DNA of 64,000 nt from Combretum micranthum (lineage: Eukaryota > Streptophyta > Magnoliopsida > Myrtales > Combretaceae): the NCBI GenBank assembly GCA_024138025.1, contig JAMXBD010000403.1, positions 124,001 through 188,000 of the forward strand. The letters are read 5' to 3'. Each line of letters begins with the position of its first letter. The stretch's first letter is position 1. Of this stretch, positions 1 through 13,026 are shown in pieces. The translations under genes and the position numbers were made by a program. The notes under the pieces are model-generated. The model was not told where the DNA came from. It saw only the letters and a program-made list of their open reading frames with translations, and did not search any database.

Positions 1-1868
1 TAGGATTTGATAGAATTGAATTGAAAGGAATAGAATCATAAATAAAAAAATTCAGCCTCGACAGTCTTCACACAAGTTTCTAGACTAAAGATCTTATTTT
101 TTTCATAATTTGGGATGATGTAGAGAATTTCTTTAACTTTTTTGGGTTCTACTTACAGATCCAAAAAGTGAATTTTTTAATAATATTTTGTTATTATATA
201 AAAATAAGAGTAGCGTAAAAGTAAATTAGCTTAATAAAAATATATAAAGAAATGAAGTAATTCATGTAAAGTAAAGGTTCTTATGATAACTAGCTAGAGA
301 GTTTCTTGAAATACTGATTGGCACTTGCCAACCTCGTGGATGAATTTATTGATGTGGATTTGAAAATGAAACTCGGAAGTTTGGCCGACTTGGATAGGCT
401 GCAAGAACTAAGATCCAAAATTGTCAAACTGTTTTCTCAATTGGTGGATGACGGAGTCCACACGTAACTGTAATAGCTTTGACTTAGACTGATATTAATC
501 ATTTATGCACATGTAATGCACATGTACTACTGCCAAATAATGTAATGACAATTTCATTAAATATTTAAGGGATCAACTGATTCAGAATATAATATTTTGA
601 CCGAATGGTTCTACAAAGAATGACACAAAAGAAACTCGTGAGATACCTGTCAATGATCCTGGAGATAATTTTTGGGATTACGTTAAAACAACTAAATGAG
701 ATTGAGGTGTTTTTCCAATTTCACATTTGAAAATTTAAAATCATTGAATCTTGTAATCAATCAAATTTTTTACTTTATCAAACTTTATACCTTTAATTTA
801 AACTTATTATGTCTAATCCAAATTTCTATTCATTAAATTTACTACGCCGTCCTTTCAATAATATGTCAAACATTCATTAATGACAAGTTACAAGTACATG
901 TATCATGGGAAGTACTAAATTTGGACGGATAGACAATATTTAGTAACTCTAAATAGTCACAAGTGAGTAAATTAAAACTATCGAAACCGAAAACTTGCTC
1001 ATTCTTAGATGGTTGGGTAAGATATACACATCATTATTGAAGGATGTATAACATCTCCATATCATATACCTACGTTAAAGTATGTTTTTTAAAATTATAT
1101 CTGATATAAGTTGTAGCCTTGTAGGTTTTTATGTATTCACCCCATAAATTTCCTTGACTAACGATATTCAACATAATTAAATATAACCTTTTCAGTTTAA
1201 TGCATACTTAAAGGCAAAGGTCCATTTACGTATTGCATAAAGTAGACACTAAGGATACTACATCCTTTGTAACTTCTCGTTTTATTCACAAAAGTTGCTA
1301 CCTATACTTCTCAACTCTCAATCTCCTTTTTCACTCAATTTTTCCTTGCCTCCGATAAGTTGCTCTTAACCTAAAGTAGAATGGATTCTTTTTCCTTTTC
1401 TCTTGTTTTTTTCCTTTGCATATTCATATTGTTAGAGTATGTGACTTCTTTCCTATGATTTCAAATAACTATCCATCATTCTTTTGTAGGATTAAAATTG
1501 TTTTATTGTTTGCAAGTTTTCCTTTTTTTTTTCTTTTAATTTTTTTTATTTCATTTAGTAGCATTTGATTGTACAATTTTTTATGGTACTGGACGAAACA
1601 AAATTCATTATATCTAGTTTACAAAACGCGTTTGGACTACACAAAACTCTTTTCATGAACTAAAAAAAACTTAAAATTTTTGTTACTTATATTTAATGGT
1701 ACAAAAATACTAAAACTACACAAATCAAATCTCTTGATAAAAATTTGCCTAGTGATGTCTAATACCATGTACAACAAATATGGCACAAGAGAATTATTTG
1801 ACCTAGCACTATTAATTGTACTATGTTGTCCACTTCTTTTTATTGTGTTGAGTACTTACAACCAAACA

Positions 1869-1871
1869 ATA

Positions 1872-1894
<23 letters not shown>
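1869..1894. repeat. (TA)n microsatellite
   Basis: Uninterrupted TA dinucleotides followed by a T run, in non-coding AT-rich DNA. Confidence 0.95.
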
Positions 1895-1902
<8 letters not shown>

Positions 1903-2376
1903 TAAATATCCCTACGAGAAAATTGTTTTTGTTTCAAAGAATTAGAAAAAAATTACTATGTTTCTATCGAAATTGTTTGACACGTATTTTGCTGTATTAT
2001 ACTTTTTCATTAGATGTTCGCAATATATTAGTAGGAATATCATAATCGATATAATACTGTTGTTTTTCTTCTAAATATGTGGATTTAAACCTCATTATAA
2101 ATTACAATTTTGTAGTAAAATTTCATTATAAATGGTTTTGAGCGATGCCATCATATTCATCATTGTATACCTTTAGTAGAAATATATGATTAAATTGTTA
2201 GAGATTACCTGATTAATGAACAAGTTAATTACAAATACATGGAAAAATTAAAGGTTACTCAACCACTTGAAAAATTTTATTTTATAAAATCTTAATAAAA
2301 AATTCTTTAACTTACAACAAGTAGCCTATACCCATAGTCCTACAAGGTATTGGCTCCATTATTCCAGCCTTCTAGG

Positions 2377-2379
<3 letters not shown>

Positions 2380-2413
<34 letters not shown>
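2380..2413. repeat. (TA)n microsatellite
   Basis: About 17 uninterrupted TA dinucleotides in the non-coding chitinase-upstream duplicate. Confidence 0.95.
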
Positions 2414-2419
<6 letters not shown>

Positions 2420-3596
2420 GTATCTCATTTCCCCTCCCTTCTAATTTGATTGTAAAATTGGGAGACGAATCATAAAAATAAATAATGATGTTTATATTAT
2501 TTACTTATTTTTTTGCTGAAGGTTCAAATAAATAGTGTGATATAGTTATTTAATTGCTCAACTACAGCTAAATTAAATTCTCCAAAAGAACATGTATTAC
2601 ACTTTGTGAAATTCCTCTTGATAGGTACTCCAAGCGAGTAGCTTATATTCACACGAAGGGGGAAAAAAAAGAAGAAGAAAGCATTTATAACTAAGTATGG
2701 ATACATTTATAAGTATTTCCTTAGTCATTTTATATCATAAAGTCCATGACAATGGCATTTTGTGGTGGATTAATCTACCAACATAAAATAGGAATTATTT
2801 TTCTCATATTTCTTGTTGAGATTGCATAAGAGAGTTTAAACAATAGTATATGTATTTGTAAGTTACTCGAATTCAATCTTATACAAGTTCTATAAGTTTA
2901 AGCTTGAGCTCAAATAATTTTAGCAGTTTATTAAATCAAGTTCAAGACTTATGATATTTAGCTTAACTAGTTTATAAGTCCAATCAAATTAAATTTAAAT
3001 ATTAATGGTGTTTGAGTTGAATTTAGATATTGATTTTTAATTAATAAAGAATATTTATGTCAATCAAGTTTTCGTAAATTTAATCTTATTGAGTGAAAAT
3101 TTAAGTTAAATTATCTACGATCTCGAGTTTTTAAATCTTGAGTTGAACCTCCATAGTATGTATCATCCCTAATCAACATCTTGACACCTCATAGTTCAAG
3201 TTTAATATTAATATATGCTAAACAATTTGGATTTTTCTTCTTGAAAGGGTTGACTAACTATAGGACAAAGACTTAACCCCCGGTAACCGCGTAGATGATG
3301 AAAGCGAGATAGCGTCGTTGAATTGATTCCTTTCTCATCATATAACGACGTAGAAAGTTTTAATGGTCGAGTGATCAAGGCCAAGGAAACTACAATGGCG
3401 TAATCCTAACGTACTAATGCAAAAAGAATACCAAAATCGAGTAACGGTCCTTCTTAGTTAACATATAAATTGGCTTTCAGTAAATACACTAATCATATTT
3501 ATGGTGTCAATTGTCATCGTTAGTAAATAATTATGAATAGTCAAGTATGATGTTAATTATGATATTTATTGATATCATATTAATTAGAATAAGTTC

Positions 3597-4189
3597 ATGC
3601 CATATTATCCTAAAAGGAATGGCCAAGCAAAAGAGACAAATAAGACTTTGATCAAAGTCTTCTACATAATGGTCCATGACAACAAAAAGGAATGGCATGA
3701 CAAATTTATTCCGACACTATGGGCCTACCATACATCCAAATGAGCTCCTACGTAAGCAACACCCTTCTCTTTGGTATATGGAGTAGAGATCATAGTTCCA
3801 ATACAGGTTCTTGTACCATTAGCACAATACTTGTACCATTCTCTTTAAATGTTGAGTTAGAGCCTGACACACTTCCCATGTTAGACTTAGAGGCATTAAA
3901 TGAAAGACATGATATGACTAAACATAACTTAGCCAATTATCTTCAAAAGCTTAGTGTCTCATATGATCTGTTGGTGAGAAAACATTCCTTTAGAGAAGGT
4001 GATGTTGTCCTTCAAGCAGCAGAGCACATAAGGAAGAGGATACAAGCTCCCAAATTCACTCCAAAATGGGAAGGTCCATATATAGTGGAATAAGTTCACA
4101 ATAGCAGATATTGCAATTTGCGAAATCCGAAAACGAACCCGATCATTGCTCCTATTAATTTTCAATACATTAAAAGATTTCACTTATAA
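3597..4189 (+). pseudogene. Ty3/gypsy integrase C-terminal remnant
   Basis: Translation shows the end of a plant Ty3/gypsy integrase: PYYPKRNGQAKETNKTL (the P-x-x-N-G-Q block before the third catalytic acidic residue), then HDKFIPTLWAYHTS, then the basic C-terminal stretch with SFREGDVVL and PKWEGPYIV, ending QYIKRFHL and a stop at 4187-4189. Stops and lost frame near 3740-3800 and 4090 show it is dead. The N-terminal zinc finger and the first two catalytic aspartates are missing. The tail type and the antisense ORF that follows suggest the Tat lineage; that placement is inference. Confidence 0.8.
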
Positions 4190-4985
4190 TGGTTTATGTA
4201 ATATTGCAAATTAATGAAATCATTGGATTTGTTGTCTTTTATATGTGTCTCTTCTTATCTTTACCATTTGTCTTTTTATATCATTTAATTTCATGCAATA
4301 ATACCTAGTCTGATGGGCTTAAAGCGATCCCAGCTATGATAAATCGAAGTGATCCCACAATAGGTTAGGTAGTCGTAATGCCTTAAGACAGGATCTAAAG
4401 TTGAAGCGACCTCAACAGTGAAGATCTAAGCAATCTTATCACTATAGTCGTGGTAGCTTAGTAGAAGCTCTACTCCTAAGCACATGACTTGCACCAATTA
4501 AATATGAGATTGAAGCAATAACAGCTGTATATAGTTGAAGCAAATTTACAGCAAGCTTAATAGCCATAATACCTCTGTTTGCAGATAATGAGGTTGAAGT
4601 AGCCCCATCCATGATGATGGAAGCGACCAAGTCATTGTAGCCATAATTGCTTACTACAAGTAATTATTCTCTTTTAGCGCATGGTAGGTGAAAATACCCT
4701 TTTTGGCAACACCTTTTCATGAGATTAAACCAATCCCAGCTATGAAGTGTTGAAGTGACTCTACAATAAGCTTGGTAGCTATAATGACAACTTAATATTA
4801 CTCATAAACATTTAATGGTAAATAAAGCAACATAGTAATATGAATAAAAAAGGATTGACACTGATGTGTTGAAGTCGTTCCTATCCAAAGAAAACAATAA
4901 TATAAAAAAAATATACATGCAAGAGGAAAGAAAGGAATAAATATCTAACTGTTTCATTGAATGTAAGTAATGTTGATTACATCAA
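4190..4985. repeat. Degenerate 3' UTR-like repeats
   Basis: A motif of the type GAAGCGATCCCAGCTATGAT, followed by a 'gtagc-ataat' tail, recurs in altered form near 4320, 4345, 4400, 4590 and 4735. It follows the integrase stop directly. It fits an eroded tandem repeat of the kind found in 3' UTRs of Tat/Ogre elements; the element type is inferred. No host gene is seen. Confidence 0.45.
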
Positions 4986-4991
4986 TGAGGT

Positions 4992-5061
4992 AAATGTTGC
5001 TCTCCACTCATACTAACATCAGCATCAAATGTTGCTCTCCGCTCATACTAACATCAGCATC
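4992..5061. repeat. 35-bp direct repeat, two copies
   Basis: AAATGTTGCTCTCC begins at 4992 and again at 5027. The two 35-bp copies differ at one position visible by eye. Confidence 0.9.
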
Positions 5062-5399
5062 TCTAAGTGTCTTACTCATTTTGGCGTTCAACATCTCTTT
5101 TTATCATCAAAAACCTTCAACTCTGCCTCCTTCTTCTCTATCTCCCTATTCACTGACTCTAAGTCCTTACCTAGTTAGTGACATGAAATTAGTTTGCGAG
5201 TAGTCACAGCCATCAATTCCAAGCTATGGATAAAAAAGTCTAATTGCAATGCTCTCTCATAACTACGTATGATTGACTTCAAATCTTTTTTTTCATAAGT
5301 AAGTCCCAAAGGCAAGTAATTAATAACATCACCTTACCCAACACAGTTGTGACACATGTGCCAAGTGGGGTACCAGTGAAAGAAGAGTTTACCTGAAAT

Positions 5400-7960
5400 C
5401 CCCCATCCAATGTATAAATACGTTATAATGGTGCCATGAGATGAGAAGGTATATTAAAACCACATAAATCTTTCTCAGGTCCTGCACGTATATCTAAAAG
5501 GAATTTCACTAACTTGTCTTGATCAGACACAACAATGACTAAGGGAGAAGGCTGTGCGGTAAGTGCAATAATTGTTGGAGCATAAGGACATATTACTGAT
5601 TGATGAGGAGGAACAACTTTGTCATGGATACTCATGTGAAGTAGAAAATCGACATGACTCCTAATATTCACAACTGGTTGGGGTACCTAAACCCTTATCA
5701 GATGTATAGAGTCTCCATCTATCTCAGCATTTACATTTTCATCTACTAAAGGTGCTTGCACACTAGTTGTAACATCCTAATCATATGAACACCCTCAGCA
5801 AGATCTTCTACAGTAAAAATAACATCATCACCATCAACGATATTGATGAACTCATCCTCGAGATCTTGAGATATGTAATATGCATCCTCATCATCAATTG
5901 CATTTCCATGTTTAAGAGTATTGTCATAATCAAGAGGTTCGTTACCATAGTTTTTCCTACCTAATGGAGAAGTGCACTCGTGCCTTTCTTTGGGGTTAGA
6001 GCTTGATTGAACAAAGTCCTATCAAAAGAAATAATAAAAAATAAAGAATCATAAAAATTTTAGAGACTAAGTGGTTGAAGAAATATATTTATAACTCAAA
6101 TAAAACATCTATTAATACCTCATAAAGACGTGGTCGCTTTGATGTATCTTGATCCTCTCTTAACTGCTGAAGACGAAGATGTTTAAATGGTGCCTTCCCA
6201 TGAGATACTTGCTTAGGAGATTGTATCTCTCTAATGCGCTCTGCAACATCATGTTCTCTTTATGCCTATCTAACTTAAGGAGTAGAAGGTAGAACTCACT
6301 ACGCAAAACAAGCACCTCAGCCAATGACTCAATGTCTTGAGCAAGTGCATAACTCCAAAATCTCTTCATGCAACTCATACGATATAACAACCTGTTGGAG
6401 GAAGCTACCCCATGGCGCTTCTCTAAAGGAACATATATCTTACTAAGTTTTGAATGTATATGCTTGAAATCCATCGGCGATATGAGTGTGCAACAAGACC
6501 CAAAGTTTGTTCCAGGGTATATGCCTTGGTCGTATGCAAATTGGAGTGCCACCCTATGAGGAAGTAAATCATAACTTCCAACTCCAATGTGTTGTCCTTT
6601 TGACCTTTGATATCAAGGATCGAAGGTACCCTCCCTAGGATACACTACTAAAGGAGATATGCATTATTAAATGGCACATTTTGCCAATCCCTCAATGGGA
6701 GCATATCACGTGCCTCGATAGGATAATATCCACTACAAGTTTGATATCCAATGAATTTCTCTACATATGGGCGAAAGGTAAACTCAGAGCAATTATCTAT
6801 CGTCACTAATAAAGATCGTTCAAAACCTAGCCCATTGCCAAACCATGCCCATGCACAAGGATGGTTCGAACTGAAATTTTCAGATGCAATCGATGGAGAA
6901 AAATGCCTTTTAAACCTCTCACAAAAGAAGGTCTGAACGAAGACAACATCCACATAACAACAAATGAAAAAATGGCCCATAGACCTACTCACAACATGGT
7001 GGTACAAATCGAGGCGACGGTAGAGCGAACTAAAATAAAAGGGCACAAGAGCAAACTCTTGCCCCTCAGCTCGATTTATCGCTAATGGAAATAGTCGAGG
7101 GATGACCCCTTCCTCGGGCCTCCAGGGAAGACAAACATCGATAGCTACAAGGCAATGAATGCTACAAGTTCGAAGAGATATAATATATATATATATATAT
7201 CTTGAGTTAGTATCATAAGTAGAATGAGCATGATATGTGTTTAGAGAATAGAATAAGAGAAGATGAGCAAACTTACTCGCTATCACAACTAAGTCCCTTG
7301 GTAGTGCATTGCTTCCATTGTTTATGTCTGAAGAAGTAACTGATCCATGATGAGAAACTGTTTTTCTTCGATTTCTTGATGTCATGATAGACTCCCATCA
7401 GACTATCATACACTCTTGTATGCTCAAGTGAGTGTAAGGTAGTAACAATGTCTGTACTTCCAAAAGAAGGAAGCTTCAATAGGAGGAAAATGTCCTCTAG
7501 TGTTAAGGTAAATTCACCCAATGACGCTATGAAGGTATGAGTCTGAGTACTCTACTTAAACACTATTGCATGCCACTTTGCTAGACCCTTCATCTTCCTA
7601 AAGGTGAACCACATAGACACAATGATGGCACTATGGATGTTAGCTTGCTTCAATAGTGATGCATGATCTTTAAGCCTGACAATGTGTGATACCCATGAGG
7701 ACCATTCAGTGACGACTACTTAGGGAAACTGAAGCGATTAGGCAACTCTTTGCCTTCATTCCTAAAGTGTAGTACAAAAGTAGCATTGATGAAATTATTT
7801 AATTCTAGAGAAGCCTCTAGATTGATGAAGCGCTGCCGGTATAGGCATGCGTGACCCTTTGGTCCTTACATTCATCTAGAAAGAATCACCCTTTATCACA
7901 CTATCAGTCTAACTATCACGAGGAGATGGGACCATAGTTATACGTCCTCCTTGTTGAGCC
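5400..7960 (-). pseudogene. Plant mobile domain (PMD) protein pseudogene, antisense to a gypsy remnant
   Basis: On the minus strand several open blocks follow in order. Near 7730-7560 a degraded block reads WVSHIVRLKDHASLLKQANI. At about 7521-7273 the hallmark GEFTLTLEDIFLLLKLP appears. Blocks at 7160-6648 contain LAINRAEGQEFALVPF and LGFERSLLV, and 6552-6160 starts MALQFAYDQG. Order and motifs match the plant mobile domain (MAIN/MAIL1-type, 'aminotransferase-like'), found both in host proteins and in transposon ORFs. In-frame stops near 7545, 6560 and 5700 and a TA-rich interruption at 7180-7260 show it is broken. The block at 5671-5423 may be its C-terminal extension. It lies downstream of and opposite to the integrase remnant, the position of antisense extra ORFs in some Tat elements. 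Family call is fairly sure; element membership is inferred. Confidence 0.7.
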
Positions 7961-8040
7961 AATAGATCTTTCTAATGGATTGAGCCGATTAATTGAGAAG
8001 GATTCATTATAACTCCCTTGAACATAGCAAAAATGGAAGA

Positions 8041-8430
8041 TGAGGCCTAGTATGAATGGGCTTAAACATCCGCAGGCCTATATCAAGGTTAAAAGAAGTT
8101 GGGTGTCAGAATAACACAAGTCTACTTGTGGGCTTGTGCCACAGGTCGGGTGCTCGAGCGACACAATTCTATTCATGGGCCCATGCCAAGTCTAACAGAG
8201 AATGGGAGGGTTAAGATGATAGATAAGCCCATTATGAGGCCTAGTATGAATGGGCTTGAAGATCTGTAGACCCAAATCAAGGCTAGAAAAGGCCAGATGT
8301 CAGAATAACACAATTCCACTCGTAGGCCCATACCAGGGGTTGGGTGCTAGAGTGACACAAGTCTATTCATGGGCTCTGCCAAGCATAGCAGAGAATAGAA
8401 GAGCTTAGAAAATGGAGAAGCTCAATATAA
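8041..8430. repeat. 194-bp tandem repeat, two copies
   Basis: Copy 1 starts TGAGGCCTAGTATGAATGGG at 8041 and copy 2 has the same start at 8235. Both share GTGTCAGAATAACACAA-like, GGGTGCTxGAG and CATGGGC blocks. By eye about 80% identical. It lies upstream of the antisense PMD ORF, so it could be part of its promoter or leader. Confidence 0.85.
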
Positions 8431-9306
8431 ACCCACAAACAGCAATGTGCGTCTTTTTTTTAACCTACAAGAAGATCAAAACATATTAGAAAAAAAATCA
8501 TAAAAAAAAGAGCAAAAATTTTGTTAAAAAAAAGGAAGAAGAGAAAATCGAAAAAAAAAAATCTAGAAAAAAGGGAAAATCACATATCCATGATGACATA
8601 ACACAACAAATGATATTTGTTGAAATTTCTATGAGAAAACATCAGTTCACCTGAATAAAAAATTTGAGGATTCAATGAAAACAACAACCACTGGCAATAT
8701 TTGGAGGCCATTGGTGCTTACAATTGTCAAATATAAGCAGAATAATACATTATACAAAGCATGAATCAAAGTTTATAATGGCTTTAGAGAATAATGAATA
8801 AAAAAACATGATGAACAACCCATCAAAGGATTGTTTATGAAACGTATAAAAAAAGAAACAGCAAACAAAAAAAATAATAGAGAGAAAGAAGAAAGCAATA
8901 AGGATTCAAAAGGCATTTGAACCTTTTGGACGAATGCAAATTGGAGTTTCATTTCAATTGACGGCGGTTGAACAGTGAAAATCTAGCTTGAACCGTGAAT
9001 AGTGTTTTCTTTTTTTCGAGATAGGAATTCGAAAAAAAAAAAAAGGGAGAGAGAGAGATTCGATATAGAATAAGCTAGTAACCTACTATACTGGGCAGTA
9101 GGGGATGGTGCAGATTTGGCAAGTAAAGATGTCATTGATTGTGGGTGGTTAATGACAATAAAAAAATGTTATAAAAGATACGGAAAGTCTATGAGACTAA
9201 AATAGGAAGGTCGATCAAAAGTCTTTTTTTTTTTTAACTTTCCAATACATGTGCAATTGTGTCTTCACTGAGCTAAGATGTGAAGTCAAGTTAATTCATA
9301 CCATAA

Positions 9307-9346
<40 letters not shown>

Positions 9347-10560
9347 AACCACTACTTGCCTATTTTGTTAGGTTGTGATCAGCTTATTTGAAAAAAAATA
9401 TATATATGTGAATAATGTATTGTAGGGTTACTATAGCTAGTCGATCATGTGCGATAGGCATGGTGGTCGACCTGAGAGAAGTCATGAACCAATGACACGT
9501 GTAGGATATTATAAAGAGAGGTGTGGGAGGAGGAACAAACAAACCTGATTTCTCAATTATGCGAGTGTGACAGAAGATCAAATCAGGATAGTTTTTATCA
9601 TTCTTAACTTATTCTTCATAGAATAAGTCCTTTAATCTTTCTTAAAGATGTTTCAGCTAAGTTTTCACGTTGCTCTTGATCTTAATAATATGCAAAATGG
9701 CCCCGAAAGAGAAGAGAAGTCACTTATTTATAGATGGCGGAGGCTAATGTTAACCATTGGATAAAGTCTGATTGGATGCACAAGATTAAGCATGGTTGAT
9801 CATCATTAGATCATATCTAAACAATCAAACAACTGTCATTGAAGCCTTCTTTTCTTTAATGATGTGCTGGGGTAGGCTTTGGGCTAGAATGCTTTATTTA
9901 TATTATAAAGAGAATTCCATTATAATTAAAATAGCCCATTTATATTTAAAATGGACCTAAGGCTTATTTTATTCCATATAAGTCCTAATTTAGCCAAATG
10001 AAGCCTAAATTAACCCAGGAAGACATTTTCGGAGTCTACTTTTTACGCATGAGAAAATTGAATAAAGCCGATAGCGGAATGAACCAGTTCAATGATCCCT
10101 ATTCTGAGCCTACCAAGCCGAATCTTCCTACAACATTCCTTATTGGACTTAGTCTTCTAAACCCTATCATTAGCCTAGAAAACCAACCCATGAAATTAAA
10201 TTAAGCCAAAAGCCTAATTACCGAAATGTCCCTCTATGAACGTTTAAACTTGATTTAAAGCCTATTTCAAATAATCTGTGATGAATTCGCATTGTTTAGT
10301 CTGGAATAGCACTACTCTCTAGAATTCCCTTTAGATAAGACTTAACTTGTTTTTTTCTTCTAGTATACCTTCTAAGTAACCTGGTACTTTTCATTTTCTT
10401 CAATATCTTGAATCTACACACTTAATAAACTCATTGATAATTTCTTTACAAATTTACTATCATTGAAACTTCTTTATAGAGAATCCAACAATGTCTATTT
10501 TTCATCTGTAACTGCTTCTTGACAAACAATATGAACCAAAAAAAAAATGTCATTGGCATG
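8431..10560. other. Non-coding, A-rich; possible old LTR sequence
   Basis: No supportable gene. Features seen are A-rich runs at 8490-8570, a short GA tract near 9050 and a T run near 9222. It may include the promoter of the antisense PMD ORF and a decayed 3' LTR of the Tat-like remnant, but I could not find LTR ends or a target duplication. Confidence 0.5.
9309..9347. repeat. (GA)n microsatellite
   Basis: AG/GA dinucleotides with one AA interruption. Confidence 0.95.
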
Positions 10561-11028
10561 CCAATGAACAAATCAGAGTTCATATAGAATTGCTAGTTTT
10601 GTGCATACACCTTTTGCCTCCACATATTAGCATAACTAGTGCTTGAGCTAATAATTGTGTAAGCAATTTAGTTAAGTCTGTGTTTAGTCAAGATTTTAAT
10701 TTACATGTTTTTTTTCCAAGTTCCTGATTATATAAGTCTACTCCTTGAGCATGATAAGATTGTAAGTTAGTTGATGTCTTGTTGGCCGCTTAGGCCGTAC
10801 ATCTACTAAAAAAAAATCATTTACTTGTCTATACAGACTTTCCATGTCCTGATTCATGTATGTTCTATATGGATCGTATATAGACATAAAAGAATCTAAA
10901 AGGAGGCCAGAAGGGGCCCCGAACCTCTTAGACTCGGAAAAGTTTAATTTTCTAAGTTTTTTGAAAAAGGAAAATGTATATATGCTATATGAATATTATA
11001 AAGAGTAAATAATGATGAGAATGCAAAT
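10561..11028. other. Intergenic; part shared with 60900-61010
   Basis: 10580-10655 (AATTGCTAGTTTTG, then a CCACATATTAGC block and CTTGAGCTAATAAT) resembles 60930-61005 near SRP14, another block of the old segmental duplication. No ORF of note. Confidence 0.5.
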
Positions 11029-11108
11029 GTGGGTTAGTGGTTAGGTATTTATGTTTATATCCATAAGGTTATGAGTTTAAATCTCATGAATGTGCTTTTT
11101 TTTTTTTT
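11029..11108 (+). mobile_element. SINE-like fragment with degenerate pol III boxes
   Basis: GGGTTAGTGGTTAGG at 11031-11045 resembles a tRNA-type box A. The stretch GAGTTTAAATCTC at 11073-11085 sits at box B spacing and resembles a decayed box B (GGTTCGAATCC type). A long T run follows at 11096. No target duplication found. Confidence 0.35.
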
Positions 11109-13026
11109 AACTTTTTTGAAGTGCATTTATTAAGCATTCACTTTTTTCTGTTCTTTTTTTTTTAACCTTTTCTCTTTCATAATAACTAATATAATTAAAT
11201 TCATTTATCGAAGAATATCGAAGAATTATATCTAACTAATTAAATTCTTATGAAGATCTATTTTTTCTACATAGTATACTACAAATAACGATCATATTGT
11301 CCGTATTACAATTCATTTTGATTGTATCGCCTAAAGTTTTTCAAACTAATATTAATTATATAATTTGAGATTTGACATATTAATAATATTGACAATTAAT
11401 TTTCATGTAATATATATATTCTCTTACCAAATGCACTACCTCTGCTTAATTATTTATTGGATATATTTTTTCACACATATAAAGTTTTTAAAAATATCGC
11501 ACTAAAAATTATTAATGAAATTCTTATAGATATATAAGATGCAATATAATTATAATGGCAATTGATGTAATTGATGCAATATAAACATCATTAATTAGGA
11601 GCTGCAATTGATGTATGGCTATATACAAATCGCACACGTGTGAATGCATCTTAAATATGCAACTCATATGTAAATTTATAAATCACGTCTAGTAGATGCA
11701 ATTTAGCATCAGCAATTTAGTAATTGATTTTATACAGTTTGTATTTTCAAATTTTTATTTAGGCAAGTTGGTAATGAGACAATTTCTTCATTGACTTTCA
11801 TTAAATACATTATCATATTTATGGTGTCAATTGCCATCTTTATTTGATAATTATGAATAATCAAGTATGATTGTAATCCTCCTAATTTTATGTAACCTGA
11901 TTTTAACAAATACTAAAAATGTAATATTTGATTATTTAGAATAATTGGAACAAGTAGTAAAAATCACTCCAAATTTTTCTCGATTTAAAAATGTTAAAGT
12001 GTAAATTAATTTGATTATAATTAGAAAGATTAAAATCGTTACCAATAAAAATTTTGAAAATACAAACCGAACTTCTATGATATCAAATAATATAAAACGA
12101 CGATAAAGCAATCATTAATATAAAGTTACTGAATTCTTTTTCCTTAAGTTCAATACTTAGAAAATAAATCCTACGCTTATTAAATAATGAAATAATAGTG
12201 TTCCAGCTATCTATTAACAATATTGAGTAGTCCTACATAAAAATAGGTTGCTAATAACAGATTAGTATAAGATTCTATACAGTGAAATATAATATTTGGT
12301 AAAATAGATCAATATCTAAGAATTTAGATCTTAAATAAATATTTAAATCTCACTAACATTCTAATTAAAAGATCCACAGATTTTAGAAATTAAAATCTCG
12401 AATTGTCAACGTAATCTTTAATAATTTTCACAACTAGCAAATGAATAAATTGGTAAATGTGAAACTAATACCAAAATATATGATTCAACAAAATCTTAAA
12501 ATAAGACCTATGAGATATAATGAACTCTTTCGTAGCTTGAAAAACCCGAATAAAAATTCTCTTGGCCTTAATAGATACCAAAAACGAGATTTCGTATCTT
12601 GAACTGATAATTCACGATATAATTAGAAGTAACTCCAAATTTCAAAACCGATAAGATACAGAGCTTATCGATATAGAACAATAATTCAAAGAGAATTTAC
12701 TAAATTATCAGTACATAATAGATACTAATACTGGTCACTAATATTAATCTAGATCTAAAAAGAAAATTTCAAACCACTGTTATAATTGTTAGGGAATTCT
12801 GAATTTATTAGGACTTGGTTCCTAACTTAATTCATCAAACTTGAAAATATAATCACATAAGTTAAAAGTACTAAAAATAATTAATTGTGTAAAGTTTTAA
12901 CTAAAAATTTGAAAATATAAATAATTTAGAGTTTTATAGTAACTTAGATAATTTTATCTCGATAAAACGTAAATATAACGAGTATAGATATACTTGAATA
13001 ATTTAATATTAGCATAAATATTTTAG
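11109..13026. other. AT-rich intergenic DNA
   Basis: No gene seen. 11775-11880 is a third copy of the block at 3465-3560 and 56660-56750 (shared phrases CATATTTATGGTGTCAATTG and AATAATCAAGTA). The rest is AT-rich without recognised structure. Confidence 0.6.

Larger units (their letters stand above)
370..3600. repeat. Segmental duplicate of chitinase-upstream DNA (copy 1)
   Basis: No gene is visible here. Collinear blocks resemble DNA upstream of the chitinase: 395-545 matches 20650-20790 (both run from a GATCC..AATTGTCAA block to CTGCCAAATAAT), 570-680 matches 21175-21260, 1960-2270 matches 21650-21910, and 2520-2700 matches both 23950-24065 and 55725-55900. The part from 2700 to 3590 matches 55900-56750. 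Identity by eye is moderate with many indels, so the duplication is old. Bases 1-369 are AT-rich with nothing recognised. Confidence 0.7.
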
